32,523 nucleotides of DNA from Bacteroidota bacterium (GTDB lineage Bacteria > Bacteroidota > Bacteroidia > Sphingobacteriales > Sphingobacteriaceae), in contig JABDHD010000040.1 of the NCBI GenBank assembly GCA_013285685.1, positions 1 through 32,523 of the forward strand. Reading direction: 5' to 3'. Position 1 is the stretch's first letter; each line of letters starts with the position of its first letter. Below are positions 21,036 through 29,416 of the stretch, in pieces. The notes beneath the pieces are model-generated. The model saw only the letters and a list, made by a program, of their open reading frames with translations, did not search any database and was not told the origin of the DNA. The position numbers and the translations under genes were made by a program.

Positions 21036-22673
21036 TCAGAAATTATATTTACTCACCCACAATTTTTTGTAATCCTCATCGTGGCCCACATAAGTAATGC
21101 TGTTTTCTTTTTCGTCAAATATCCCGGTAAAATTCTTTCGCAGGTAGTATTTTTTATCGCCAAGTATCGCAAAATCGCTTACGCTGGTGTTTGACAGGTT
21201 AATTTTTGCAATTCTTGGAAAGTAATGCGGGTAATAGGTGAGGTTGCCGTTCATTGCATCCATAAAACCGGCATATCCCTTTTGCCCTTTGGCTTCCAAT
21301 AGTTCCCAGTAAAGTGTTTTCCCATCCGAGCCCAGGTAAAAGTTTTGCTCGATGCTGAATATTTCACTTTTTTTATCATCGTTTATGCGCTCCACGCCGT
21401 ATTGCGCCTTTAGCTGCCCGTTTTTGTCAAAATGCATACATATAATATCCTGGTAGGTTTTAACAGAAGTCACGGTAGGGGTGTTGCCCAATGCGCCGTA
21501 ACCGCTGCCTAACATGGCACGGCTGGTAAGCTGCCCTGCAATTAAAAACTCTTCGTCTGCGGTTACAAAAAATTTATTAATGCTGAATTTAGTCCCCTTG
21601 TAGGCGGATGCCCCTTTGCCGGAAGCCCTGAATTTCGATTTAAAATCAGCTATCGGCGACGTAGAGGCGAATATCAGCTTATCATCCCTGAACTTCAATA
21701 AATGAAAGCTTTCCATTTTTTGGTTCGACTTGTTTTGCCACCGCAGGTCCTGATCATTTTGCTGCTCCTTAAAGCAGGGGTTAAGGATGGAAGCGTAGTC
21801 TTCAAAAACTTCGCTGTAAGCATCTTTTGATTTTGTTGAGGTGGCACAAAAATAAACCGCCCCGTTAAGCTCACGTGCGTCCATGATCAGCAGGTTGGTT
21901 GACGGGCTGGTAAACGGAACTTTGCTTTTTAACTCACCCTTTATGGAATAACGCAGGTAAGTATACTGTGATGGGTCGCCTTCTCCCTTTTTTGGCGCAA
22001 ATACCATGATCACGTCATCGTTTTCAAGCTGGTCGCAATAAACCAGCGATTGATTGCCCGCCACATCGATCGTTTTTTCGGTAATGTCGAGATTTGGGGA
22101 GAGTTGTAGGATAAAAAAAGGATTGGCCTGCTTTTTCTCCGTTTTGTCATTGGCGGCAATTATAAAGGTATCGCCCGCATCACCCGAGGAAAGGTACGAC
22201 GCAAAACCCTTATAGGCTTTCCCGGCGTCATTTTTTGCTTTGATTACTTCGTCCGAAATAACTTTGGTGGTTACATATTGCTGCTTGTCATGATCCCAGC
22301 TTTTCTGCAGCACTCTTTTGTGCAGGTTAAGCTTCATGCTCAATATATCAAATGATGTACATCCGCCGACCGTAGCATAAACAAGCGTTTTTACCTTGTC
22401 TTCTTTGTCCTCTTTTGCAATATTGGCATCGTTGCTGCTGATAAATTGCAATCGCTTGTTAAAGGCATACGTTTCAAAGGACACATCCTGCTTGTTGTCG
22501 CCCGCGATTTTGTAGGTAACAATAAGGCCGCCGTTGTCGGTCTTATTGATGCCATAAATATATCCTTTGACGGCTTTTTTCGACAGCGGCTGAACAGATT
22601 CCTGGCTTTGCTGCGCCCTAACCGCGCTAAATGCAACCAGGCATAATGCGGCACAAAATAAATAATGCTTCAT
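21036..22673 (-). CDS. Secreted protein of unknown function, 545 aa
   Basis: The signal peptide (HYLFCAALCLVAFSAVRAQ) ends near residue 21. The mature part is rich in short beta strands with Lys/Asp loops (GGLIVTYKIAG, GDTFIIAANDK, DKLIFASTSPI, EEFLIAGQLTS, KTLYWELLEAKG). This pattern suggests a propeller-like fold, although I cannot assign a known family. No catalytic motif is evident. It is transcribed divergently from the SusC gene with ~455 bp between them, so it may or may not be functionally linked to that locus. Confidence 0.72.
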   Translation of the reverse strand: MKHYLFCAALCLVAFSAVRAQQSQESVQPLSKKAVKGYIYGINKTDNGGLIVTYKIAGDNKQDVSFETYAFNKRLQFISSNDANIAKEDKEDKVKTLVYATVGGCTSFDILSMKLNLHKRVLQKSWDHDKQQYVTTKVISDEVIKAKNDAGKAYKGFASYLSSGDAGDTFIIAANDKTEKKQANPFFILQLSPNLDITEKTIDVAGNQSLVYCDQLENDDVIMVFAPKKGEGDPSQYTYLRYSIKGELKSKVPFTSPSTNLLIMDARELNGAVYFCATSTKSKDAYSEVFEDYASILNPCFKEQQNDQDLRWQNKSNQKMESFHLLKFRDDKLIFASTSPIADFKSKFRASGKGASAYKGTKFSINKFFVTADEEFLIAGQLTSRAMLGSGYGALGNTPTVTSVKTYQDIICMHFDKNGQLKAQYGVERINDDKKSEIFSIEQNFYLGSDGKTLYWELLEAKGQKGYAGFMDAMNGNLTYYPHYFPRIAKINLSNTSVSDFAILGDKKYYLRKNFTGIFDEKENSITYVGHDEDYKKLWVSKYNF

Positions 22674-23129
22674 GTGATTTAATGGATTTAATTTATTGTG
22701 AAAGGGGTACGCTGTAAAGGTGAACTAAAGCACCCGCACTAATAATGTGATATTAGTGGTATAAATGCGCCCGGCCCGGGCGATGGAACTTTATTGCAAG
22801 TATCTTACCTTTAATCCCATCAATCGCAATACAATGCCGAACGGCTTTTGGCGGTCGAAGACGATGATCGAACTCAGGCCCTGCCGGTTAAAAGCTTGTT
22901 GCGCTGCCCCGGCACTTTCATACCGCCAATTTTTTACACCGCGGCAACCATCTGTGCACATTAAACCGTACTGTTAAAAACAGTAGCCCTGCCTGTTTTA
23001 CGCTTATCCGGATTGTCAAATCGTCAACAAAATCAATATAATTTTGTTATGTAACGCAAATATGACATTAAAACTAAGCATATTCATAAAAAAGTAGCTA
23101 CATTATTGCTCTATTCAAAATTCACCTAT
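22674..23129. other. Divergent intergenic region upstream of susC
   Basis: There is no gene that I can support; the stretch 22765-22977 reads open but resembles no protein. A -7-like box TAATTTTG lies at 23039-23046 on the plus strand, with only a poorly spaced TTG at 23013-23015. The leader to the SusC start is AT-rich. No regulator binding site is recognised. Confidence 0.45.
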
Positions 23130-26100
23130 ATGAACAAACGTTTACTTTTATTGCAACTCGTGTTTTTCCTTTCCATTGCCACAGCCTTTGCGCAGGAGAG
23201 GATAGTTACCGGGACGGTAACCACGGCTGACAGCGGGGAGCCCTTGCCGGGCGTGACCGTTAACATCAAGGGCACTACCACAGGAACCGTTACCGACGCG
23301 GACGGGAAATTCAGAGTGGGCGTGAAACCCGGCGCGGTGCTCCGGTTCACCTTTATCGGCTTTGCACCGCAGGAGATTGCGGTCGCCGCCGGCGTTAATA
23401 GCTACGCCGTAAAACTGCAAACCGATACCCACCTGCTAAACGACGTTATTGTGACCGACGGTTATGCGGTACAGTTGAAAAAAGCCTACACGGGCGCGGC
23501 AACTGCCATCAGCGGCGAGCAGAACGAGAACAAGCCATTCACCTCAACTATGCAATCCTTACAGGGCGAGGTTGCCGGTCTGAATATTTCTAACAGCAGC
23601 GGCCAGCCCGGTGCAAATGTGGAGGTGCGGCTGCGTGGTGTTGGCTCAATCGGGGCTGGCTCAAACCCTTTGTATGTAATTGACGGTACCATTATCAATG
23701 CGGGCGATCTTTCCACAATGACCACCACCGCCAACGTTTTAGCCGGCGTTAACAATGACGATATAGCCAGCATCAGCGTACTAAAGGATGCATCGGCTAC
23801 TGCCATTTATGGTTCGCGCGGATCAAACGGGGTGATTGTGATCACCACCAAAAAAGGCCGTGCGGGGAAAACGGAAGTGGAGGGCGATGTGGAAGCCGGC
23901 AGTACCAGCGATCTGCCCTTACCGGCAGCGGGCGAGCCGCTGACACCCGCACAATTCCGCACGCTGACCCTGGAAGGTTTAAAAAATGCAGGCTACGACC
24001 AGGGCACCATCGACTACTATACTAAATTATACCAGGGCCCCAGCAACAACTGGTACGACCTGGTGACACGCGATGGTTCGCAGCAGCAATACAATGTATC
24101 CGTTAGGGGCGGCGACGATAAGACGAAGATATTTGCATCGGGCGGTTATTTCAGGCAAAATGCCACTACTATAGCATCCAGCCTGGATAGGATCACCGGC
24201 CTGATCAATTTAGATCACAGCATCAGCAAGCGCTTCAGCATCAGCCTGGGCGCCAATATATCCAACGTAAACCAGTATACACCCGATAACGGGGGCGCCT
24301 TTGCCAACCCCATCGGTTCGGCATACTTCCTGACGCCGTTTCAAACAGCTTATAATAAGGATGGTTCCATCAATATCAGCCAGGACTCGTACCCCAGCGG
24401 CGTTAGCAACTATAACCCCATCTACATCGCGGCGAATGATAAGCATTTCCTGTCGCAAACCAGGTTGCTTGGTAATTTATCTATAAAATGGAACATAATC
24501 GGGTCGTTAAAATTTACCAGTTATGTGGGCCTGGATGACAACATCCTCGAGGAAAACCAGTACCTAAACCCGGTGATGGGCGATGGCGCACCGGCAGGAT
24601 CCGGGTCCGACAATTACACGCGCTATTTTAACTACCTGGTGCGCAACCAGTTTGACTACCGGTATAATATCCTGAAAAACAGCGAGGATTTTTATATCGA
24701 CCTGACGGCCGGTTACGAGGCGCAGCGGTCGGCAGCCTATTTCATCCAATCTAATTCAACAGGCTACCCGGCCACCCAGCCCTCATTAACGGTATCGGCC
24801 AATGCCTCTACACCAATTGTTGGCAATGCCTCTTTTAATGATTATACCTACGACTCGTTTTACAGCCGCGGCAGCATCAACTTTAAAAATTTATACACAC
24901 TAAGCGCGTCCTTCAGGCGTGATGGCTCCTCGGTTTTTGGGCGAAATAACCCTTATGGCAACTTTTATTCGGTTGGCGGGGCCTGGAACCTGGACCAGGA
25001 GGCTTTCTTCAGCAAGCAAAAGCTATTTTCGTCGGCCAAGCTGCGTAGTTCGATTGGCGTAACCGGCAATTCGCAGGGCTTAGGAAGTTATTCAGCTTTG
25101 CCCACCGCTGCTTATGGCAACAACTACGCGGGGAATACCGGGCAAAATTTCAATACGCTGGGTAACCCCGATCTGACCTGGGAAAGCTCGCACAAATTTG
25201 ACGCAGGTGCTGATTTTGGCTTCCTGAAAGATCGCTTGACCTTTACCGTCGACTATTACCGTAATAATATCGATGGTTTGATACAAAGCGTACCTGTTTC
25301 GTATGTTACTGGTTTCTCAACCGTTACTGCTAATATTGGCGCAATGGTAAACCGCGGTTTTGAATTTGACATTACGGGCAACCCCATAAAAACCCCTGAT
25401 TTTAACTGGGTAACCGATTTTAATATTGCGCTGAATCGTAATACCGTAACCAAAATTTACAACGGGTTGCCTTATGACGACGGCGGCTTTCAAACCGCGG
25501 TGGGTAAAGACCTTTACACCTGGCGCGCGCCGATATACGCAGGGGTTAACCCCGCCAACGGCGAGGCCCTTTGGTATACCGACGCCACCCGAAGCACCAA
25601 AACCGATGTGTACGAAGACGCCCAGCCCGTTGACGGCTACCAGGCCGACCCGAAAGCATTCGGCGGCTTTAACAATACCTTTAGTTATAAAGGCTTTACG
25701 CTGGCCGTGGATATTTATTTTAATTATGGCAATTATATCAACGATAGCTGGGGAGGGTATTTTACCGATGGTTTGTATAATACTGAGGTGAACAAGTATC
25801 AATATATCTATGATCACCGGTGGACGCACCCCGGGCAAATCACCGATGTGCCGCAGTATGTGGATGGCGGTACCAATAACGGCGAAGCGGGTAACTACTC
25901 GACGCGGTTTTTATACAAAGGCGATTATGAGCGCCTGAAGAACCTCACCATCGGCTATAACTTTACCAACCAGGCATTTTTGAAAAGCATCGGCATAAGC
26001 AAGCTATACCTGTACGGCAGGGGGACGAACCTGTTCACCCATACCTATGACAGCCGGCTCCCATTTGATCCGGAGGTAGGCATATTGGGTGCAAGCAACC

Positions 26101-26153
26101 TGGAAGTGCCGCAGGTGAGGACCTTTACCATTGGTTTAAATGTTGGATTATAA
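23130..26153 (+). CDS. SusC/RagA-family TonB-linked outer membrane protein
   Basis: The protein has 1007 aa from the ATG at 23130, which puts a clean signal peptide (KRLLLLQLVFFLSIATAFAQ) at the start; an ATG at 23106 would add eight residues. Residues ~25-100 form a CarboxypepD_reg-like domain (VTGTVTTADSGEPLPGVTVN, then IKGTTTGTVTDADGKF). The plug domain at ~105-240 has LRGVGSIGAGSNPLYVIDG and DASATAIYGSRGSNGVIVIT. The rest is a 22-strand-type barrel ending in VRTFTIGLNVGL. It imports large glycans or peptides across the outer membrane with TonB energy, gated by the SusD lipoprotein next to it. No glycoside hydrolase, sigma/anti-sigma pair or hybrid sensor is adjacent, so the substrate is unknown. 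Confidence 0.96.
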   Translation: MNKRLLLLQLVFFLSIATAFAQERIVTGTVTTADSGEPLPGVTVNIKGTTTGTVTDADGKFRVGVKPGAVLRFTFIGFAPQEIAVAAGVNSYAVKLQTDTHLLNDVIVTDGYAVQLKKAYTGAATAISGEQNENKPFTSTMQSLQGEVAGLNISNSSGQPGANVEVRLRGVGSIGAGSNPLYVIDGTIINAGDLSTMTTTANVLAGVNNDDIASISVLKDASATAIYGSRGSNGVIVITTKKGRAGKTEVEGDVEAGSTSDLPLPAAGEPLTPAQFRTLTLEGLKNAGYDQGTIDYYTKLYQGPSNNWYDLVTRDGSQQQYNVSVRGGDDKTKIFASGGYFRQNATTIASSLDRITGLINLDHSISKRFSISLGANISNVNQYTPDNGGAFANPIGSAYFLTPFQTAYNKDGSINISQDSYPSGVSNYNPIYIAANDKHFLSQTRLLGNLSIKWNIIGSLKFTSYVGLDDNILEENQYLNPVMGDGAPAGSGSDNYTRYFNYLVRNQFDYRYNILKNSEDFYIDLTAGYEAQRSAAYFIQSNSTGYPATQPSLTVSANASTPIVGNASFNDYTYDSFYSRGSINFKNLYTLSASFRRDGSSVFGRNNPYGNFYSVGGAWNLDQEAFFSKQKLFSSAKLRSSIGVTGNSQGLGSYSALPTAAYGNNYAGNTGQNFNTLGNPDLTWESSHKFDAGADFGFLKDRLTFTVDYYRNNIDGLIQSVPVSYVTGFSTVTANIGAMVNRGFEFDITGNPIKTPDFNWVTDFNIALNRNTVTKIYNGLPYDDGGFQTAVGKDLYTWRAPIYAGVNPANGEALWYTDATRSTKTDVYEDAQPVDGYQADPKAFGGFNNTFSYKGFTLAVDIYFNYGNYINDSWGGYFTDGLYNTEVNKYQYIYDHRWTHPGQITDVPQYVDGGTNNGEAGNYSTRFLYKGDYERLKNLTIGYNFTNQAFLKSIGISKLYLYGRGTNLFTHTYDSRLPFDPEVGILGASNLEVPQVRTFTIGLNVGL

Positions 26154-26164
26154 AAAATATTGAA

Positions 26165-27610
26165 ATGAAAACCACACGATATACATTTTTAATAATTGCA
26201 GTGAGTCTCGTTGTGTTCTCGTGCAAAAAAGACTTCCTGGTACAAAATCCCCCAACCGCAATACCGGTTGGCAATGCTATAGTAACGGCAAATGATATGG
26301 CCGATGCTGTAAACGGCATGTACCAGGCCATGACGCCCGCTACCTTATTTGGCCGGGACATCCCTGTTTTAGGCGATTTAATGGCTGACAATTGCTATAT
26401 CAGCATTGTAAACTCGGGCAGGTACCTGGCCGAAAATAATTTCTCCTTTGTATCTACCAACGGCGAAGCGGCCGACATATACAGCCAAAGCTACTATGTA
26501 ATATTGCAGGCCAACCGCATTATTGCTGCCCCGGTGCCGGCCTCGTCCGACGTAAGCGAACTGAAAGGGGAGGCCTATATTGCAAGGGCGTTAAACTATT
26601 TGCAACTGGTTAATTTTTTTGGCGAACCTTATACGGTGTCTTCCACTGATCCGGGAGTTCCGGTAATAACCACGCCTACCAATCCCAATAACCCCTACAT
26701 TAAACCCGCCAGGAATACCGTAGCTGAGGTGTATACCCAAATCATCAGCGACCTGGACAGCGCCTACGCTATTATGCCTGCGGGCGGCACCAGTTTGCAC
26801 CCCATCAATTCGGAGTATTTGAGCAAATACGCTGCAAAGGCCATCGAGTCGCGTGCTTATTTGTACAAAGGTGATTATGTTAATGCCCAGGCGGCCGCCT
26901 TGCTGGTGGTAAACAGCGGTGGTTATAGCCTCACCCCGTCTGCCAACCTGGTTGCTTATTGGGCCAACCCGGCGCCCGTTAGCAACAAAACCGAAACCAT
27001 TTTTGAACTGGCGCAAACCGAAACGGAGAACGACGGCTTCGACGCGCTGGCCTCCATTTATTCGCAGGGCAGCAGCGGGTACGGCGATATGCTGGTAACG
27101 CCCGAACTGGATGCCCTTTACTCCAGTACCGATGTGCGGGGGCAATTGATCATACCCGCCACCAGGGGTGGTTTTAATGTGCTGGCAAACAATAAATATT
27201 CAAACTCAGCCAACCAGGTGGATAAGGACGACATCAAGATCATCCGTTATGCCGAGGTGCTGCTTACGCTGGCCGAAAGCTATAACCGCAATGGCGACGA
27301 TGCCGATGCAAGGAAATATTTGAACCAACTGGTTGAAATGCGTGATCCTGATTTTACAGGCTATACAGATAGCGGCGCAAAGCTGCTCACCGATATTATT
27401 ACCGAGCGCAGAAAAGAGCTTGCCTTTGAAGGGCTCCGATATTTCGACCTTACCCGCCTTAACGTACCCATTGTACGGCCGCAGGAATCAGATTCAGCGC
27501 CATCCATCGGGCTGGTGCCGGTAGGAGATTACAGGAGGTTGCTGCCCATCCCGAGGGCCGAAATAGATGCTAACCCGAATACGAAACAAAACCCGGGGTA
27601 TTTGAATTAG
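26165..27610 (+). CDS. SusD/RagB-family outer membrane lipoprotein
   Basis: A 481-aa protein with a lipobox Cys at residue 20 (VVFSC) followed by KKDF, the usual Bacteroidota form. SusD hallmarks: DMADAVNGMYQAM near the N-terminus, AYIARALNYLQLVNFFGEPY (the R-A-x-x-Y-x-x-L-x-x-x-F-G signature), the helical repeat AESYNRNGDDADARKYLNQL, and RRKELAFEGLRYFDLTRLN near the C-terminus, ending LPIPRAEIDANPNTKQNPGY. It acts as the lid and substrate binder for the SusC transporter, whose stop lies 11 bp upstream, so the two are one operon. Length is typical. Confidence 0.95.
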   Translation: MKTTRYTFLIIAVSLVVFSCKKDFLVQNPPTAIPVGNAIVTANDMADAVNGMYQAMTPATLFGRDIPVLGDLMADNCYISIVNSGRYLAENNFSFVSTNGEAADIYSQSYYVILQANRIIAAPVPASSDVSELKGEAYIARALNYLQLVNFFGEPYTVSSTDPGVPVITTPTNPNNPYIKPARNTVAEVYTQIISDLDSAYAIMPAGGTSLHPINSEYLSKYAAKAIESRAYLYKGDYVNAQAAALLVVNSGGYSLTPSANLVAYWANPAPVSNKTETIFELAQTETENDGFDALASIYSQGSSGYGDMLVTPELDALYSSTDVRGQLIIPATRGGFNVLANNKYSNSANQVDKDDIKIIRYAEVLLTLAESYNRNGDDADARKYLNQLVEMRDPDFTGYTDSGAKLLTDIITERRKELAFEGLRYFDLTRLNVPIVRPQESDSAPSIGLVPVGDYRRLLPIPRAEIDANPNTKQNPGYLN

Positions 27611-27640
27611 GGGCCGCCGTTTTGTTTGTAAGATAGAAAA

Positions 27641-27680
27641 TGGTATTGCCTTTTTTTAACAGAAAGGCAATATCATTTTT
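27641..27680 (+). terminator. Terminator of the SusC/SusD operon
   Basis: TATTGCCTTT (27644-27653) pairs with AAAGGCAATA (27663-27672) and is followed by ATCATTTTT. It confirms that no further genes belong to this transport operon. Confidence 0.82.
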
Positions 27681-27735
27681 CGGTTTTCGGACGATCTGTT
27701 GAGATAACTGTTTTTTGTGGATGGTGCTCAACTTC

Positions 27736-28101
27736 CTACCATATAGTTAAGCTACCCAGTTCAATGATGTCGATATCCGAGGAAGTCAACAAATCAACAG
27801 CTTTTACAATGTGAGGCTTTATAAACTCCCACATCGTACGGTTGTCACAATTGCCGATTTTGAGATTGATGAGCTTTGGAGGAGAACCCAGACGGCTTAT
27901 CAGTTCGGCAAAGTCAGCATCTTTTGAAATAAGGATGACGTTTCCATGTTCCCGCGCACGGGCGTAAATTTCAAGGTCACCTACGTAATGCAGAGAAAGG
28001 GAATAAGATGACTTAACGGTAAAGCCGGTGAAGTCTGCCATCCATTTGGCAATAGCAGGCGAAATGTGCGTGTCAAGCCACAATTCAAAATCAGGCTGCA
28101 T
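27736..28101 (-). CDS. DUF5615 PIN-like toxin
   Basis: A 121-aa protein with the DUF5615 (Mut7-C-like, PIN-related) layout: an acidic residue at D10 in WLDTHISPAIAKW and a second acidic motif at D61/D63 in LISKDADFAELI, followed by NLKIGNCDNRTMWEFI. PIN-type proteins are metal-dependent RNases; in Bacteroidota this family is paired with DUF433 antitoxins. Its start overlaps the end of the upstream DUF433 gene by 11 bp. A toxin role is inferred from this pairing. Confidence 0.85.
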   Translation of the reverse strand: MQPDFELWLDTHISPAIAKWMADFTGFTVKSSYSLSLHYVGDLEIYARAREHGNVILISKDADFAELISRLGSPPKLINLKIGNCDNRTMWEFIKPHIVKAVDLLTSSDIDIIELGSLTIW

Positions 28102-28333
28102 GGATTGTGACCGTATTTTTCATTTTTAGGGCTGCGTAAAGAAGCGCAGCATGAATGTCTTCGGGTTCAAGTACAGGGTGTTGCTCCAAAATCTCCTTTT
28201 CTGAAAGGCCGCTTGCCAGCAATTCCAGTACATCAGCTGCCGGAAAGCGAAGGCCGCGGATGGTGGGTTTTCCGCCCATCAAACCCGGTACGATAGTGAT
28301 GCGTTGAAGTAATGTTTGTTGTTCAGCAGTCAT
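28091..28333 (-). CDS. DUF433 antitoxin
   Basis: An 80-aa protein with the DUF433 motif order I-T-I-V-P-G-L-M-G-G-K-P-T-I-R-G, then FPAADVLELLASGLSEKEIL and LEPEDIHAALLYAAL. This is a helix-turn-helix-like DNA-binding fold seen in VapB-type antitoxins. It is the first gene of the two-gene module, so it is likely autoregulated and neutralises the DUF5615 toxin. Confidence 0.87.
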   Translation of the reverse strand: MTAEQQTLLQRITIVPGLMGGKPTIRGLRFPAADVLELLASGLSEKEILEQHPVLEPEDIHAALLYAALKMKNTVTIHAA

Positions 28334-28472
28334 TATAAATCAAATATAAGCTAATAAATTTATTTATTCAATCGGCTGCGGCGAGTGTTGACCAAGTTTG
28401 GCGGCAACTGTTTTCTTGTGATAGCAGACTATCCGCGTGGTCGTTTCAAATCACAGCCATAGGATCATCCCT

Positions 28473-28655
28473 TTAGTCGCCGCCGACATTTACATACATA
28501 TAACGGATGTATTGCCAGCTTTGACTGATGGCGGTCTGCCCGCTGCTGTCGCGCAGGCGGGCGGTGATGTTCAGGGTGACTTTATGTTCAGGGTGACTAA
28601 AATCTATGCTTAGAAATTTTATCCCCCAACTATTCAACTTGATCCCTTTATGGGA
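28473..28655 (-). pseudogene. C-terminal fragment of an unidentified protein
   Basis: A 60-codon open frame ends at TAA (28473-28475) and reads VTLNITARLRDSSGQTAISQ, then SWQYIRYMYVNVGGD. It has no start codon and runs into a stop about 180 bp upstream. Within it a 17-bp direct duplication (two TTCAGGGTGACT copies, ~28570 and 28587) shifts the frame. It is therefore a remnant and not a gene; I do not recognise the family. Confidence 0.4.
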
Positions 28656-28694
28656 TCAGGCAGCCGCTGCGAACCCCAAAAATCCCTAAAAAGC

Positions 28695-28734
28695 GAAAAC
28701 GGAAGCCTCTTCTTGCGATTCGACTTCCGTTTTC
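28695..28734. repeat. Perfect 11-bp inverted repeat hairpin
   Basis: GAAAACGGAAG (28695-28705) is the exact reverse complement of CTTCCGTTTTC (28724-28734), with an 18-nt loop. The loop is long for a terminator, and TTTTC is the only T run. It may be an old insertion-sequence end or a terminator of a lost gene. Confidence 0.5.
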
Positions 28735-29416
28735 TGACCCTTTGCGCAGCCGTGGCCGTGCATCGGGCACCAAGTTTTGTGTAAATTAACCGATCTGCTA
28801 TTCTGTTGCCCTTGCGGACATCTGATCCTTTCAGTTCATCAGCTGGTATCTGCGCTTCTCCGTAAAAAATTGCAGCCATTCTGATATCTCGTTTAGCCTT
28901 CCTTCCTTTTCTGCGACTTTCGCCGTTTCTTTTTCCGGTAACTTCAGGTACTTCCGTGATCTTTAACTCGCCCGAGGGTTCGCCCGATTCAGTTTCTGTA
29001 TTCCTGTGAGATTGTCAAAGTACGTCGTTCTTGATGATTCTAAGATAGTGCGCAGGGCCATCCGTGTCAAGCTTTTTTTTTAATTTTTATTAACAGGTTT
29101 TGAACAATTTTCTCCCCCGCTTTTATGGCGAATCAATGGGCGGAGGCCAAATAATTGCCCCAATTTTCGCACTTATTAACAAACGACTTATGCACAAATC
29201 GCCGCGAAAACCGGCATTTTAGGAGTGGCGAAAATTCTTAAAATCACAATTTTTTAAAAATTTCTTAAAATAGGCGGCATTTTTTTGGCGGTTTTTCACT
29301 CATTTTTCCTTCGTTTTTGACAACAAACTTTCTAAAAAAATTTAAAAACTTGCTATTGCAACGGATTTATTCTAAATATGTGCAGCAATCACTAACCAGC
29401 CATTAAAAACCAATCC

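Larger units (their letters stand above)
28334..29416. other. ~1.1 kb with gene remnants and hairpins, no intact gene
   Basis: It includes a truncated C-terminal reading frame on the minus strand at 28473-28655, a TGATCCC/GGGATCA palindrome at ~28640-28658, and an 11-bp stem hairpin at 28695-28734. A basic minus-strand frame runs through ~28640-29010 but lacks a convincing start. The last ~380 bp (29030-29416) is very AT-rich with repeated TTCTTAAAAT (29234 and 29262). It holds the promoter of the MFS gene, which I cannot place exactly. Confidence 0.5.

Noticed and set aside
22765..22977. Small gene in the SusC upstream region
   Set aside because: The 70-codon frame has biased Pro/Arg content typical of chance frames and no recognisable motif.
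23486..25838. Long antisense frames inside the SusC gene
   Set aside because: They are shadows of a GC-rich coding gene; the plus-strand frame has full family homology.
28634..28879. 81-codon basic minus-strand frame
   Set aside because: It crosses two hairpins, is extremely Arg/Lys-rich at random positions, and has no believable start or family.
29188..29196. TTATGCACA, a match to the DnaA box consensus
   Set aside because: Only one copy, no AT-rich unwinding region with further boxes, and no dnaA or dnaN gene nearby. Probably chance.
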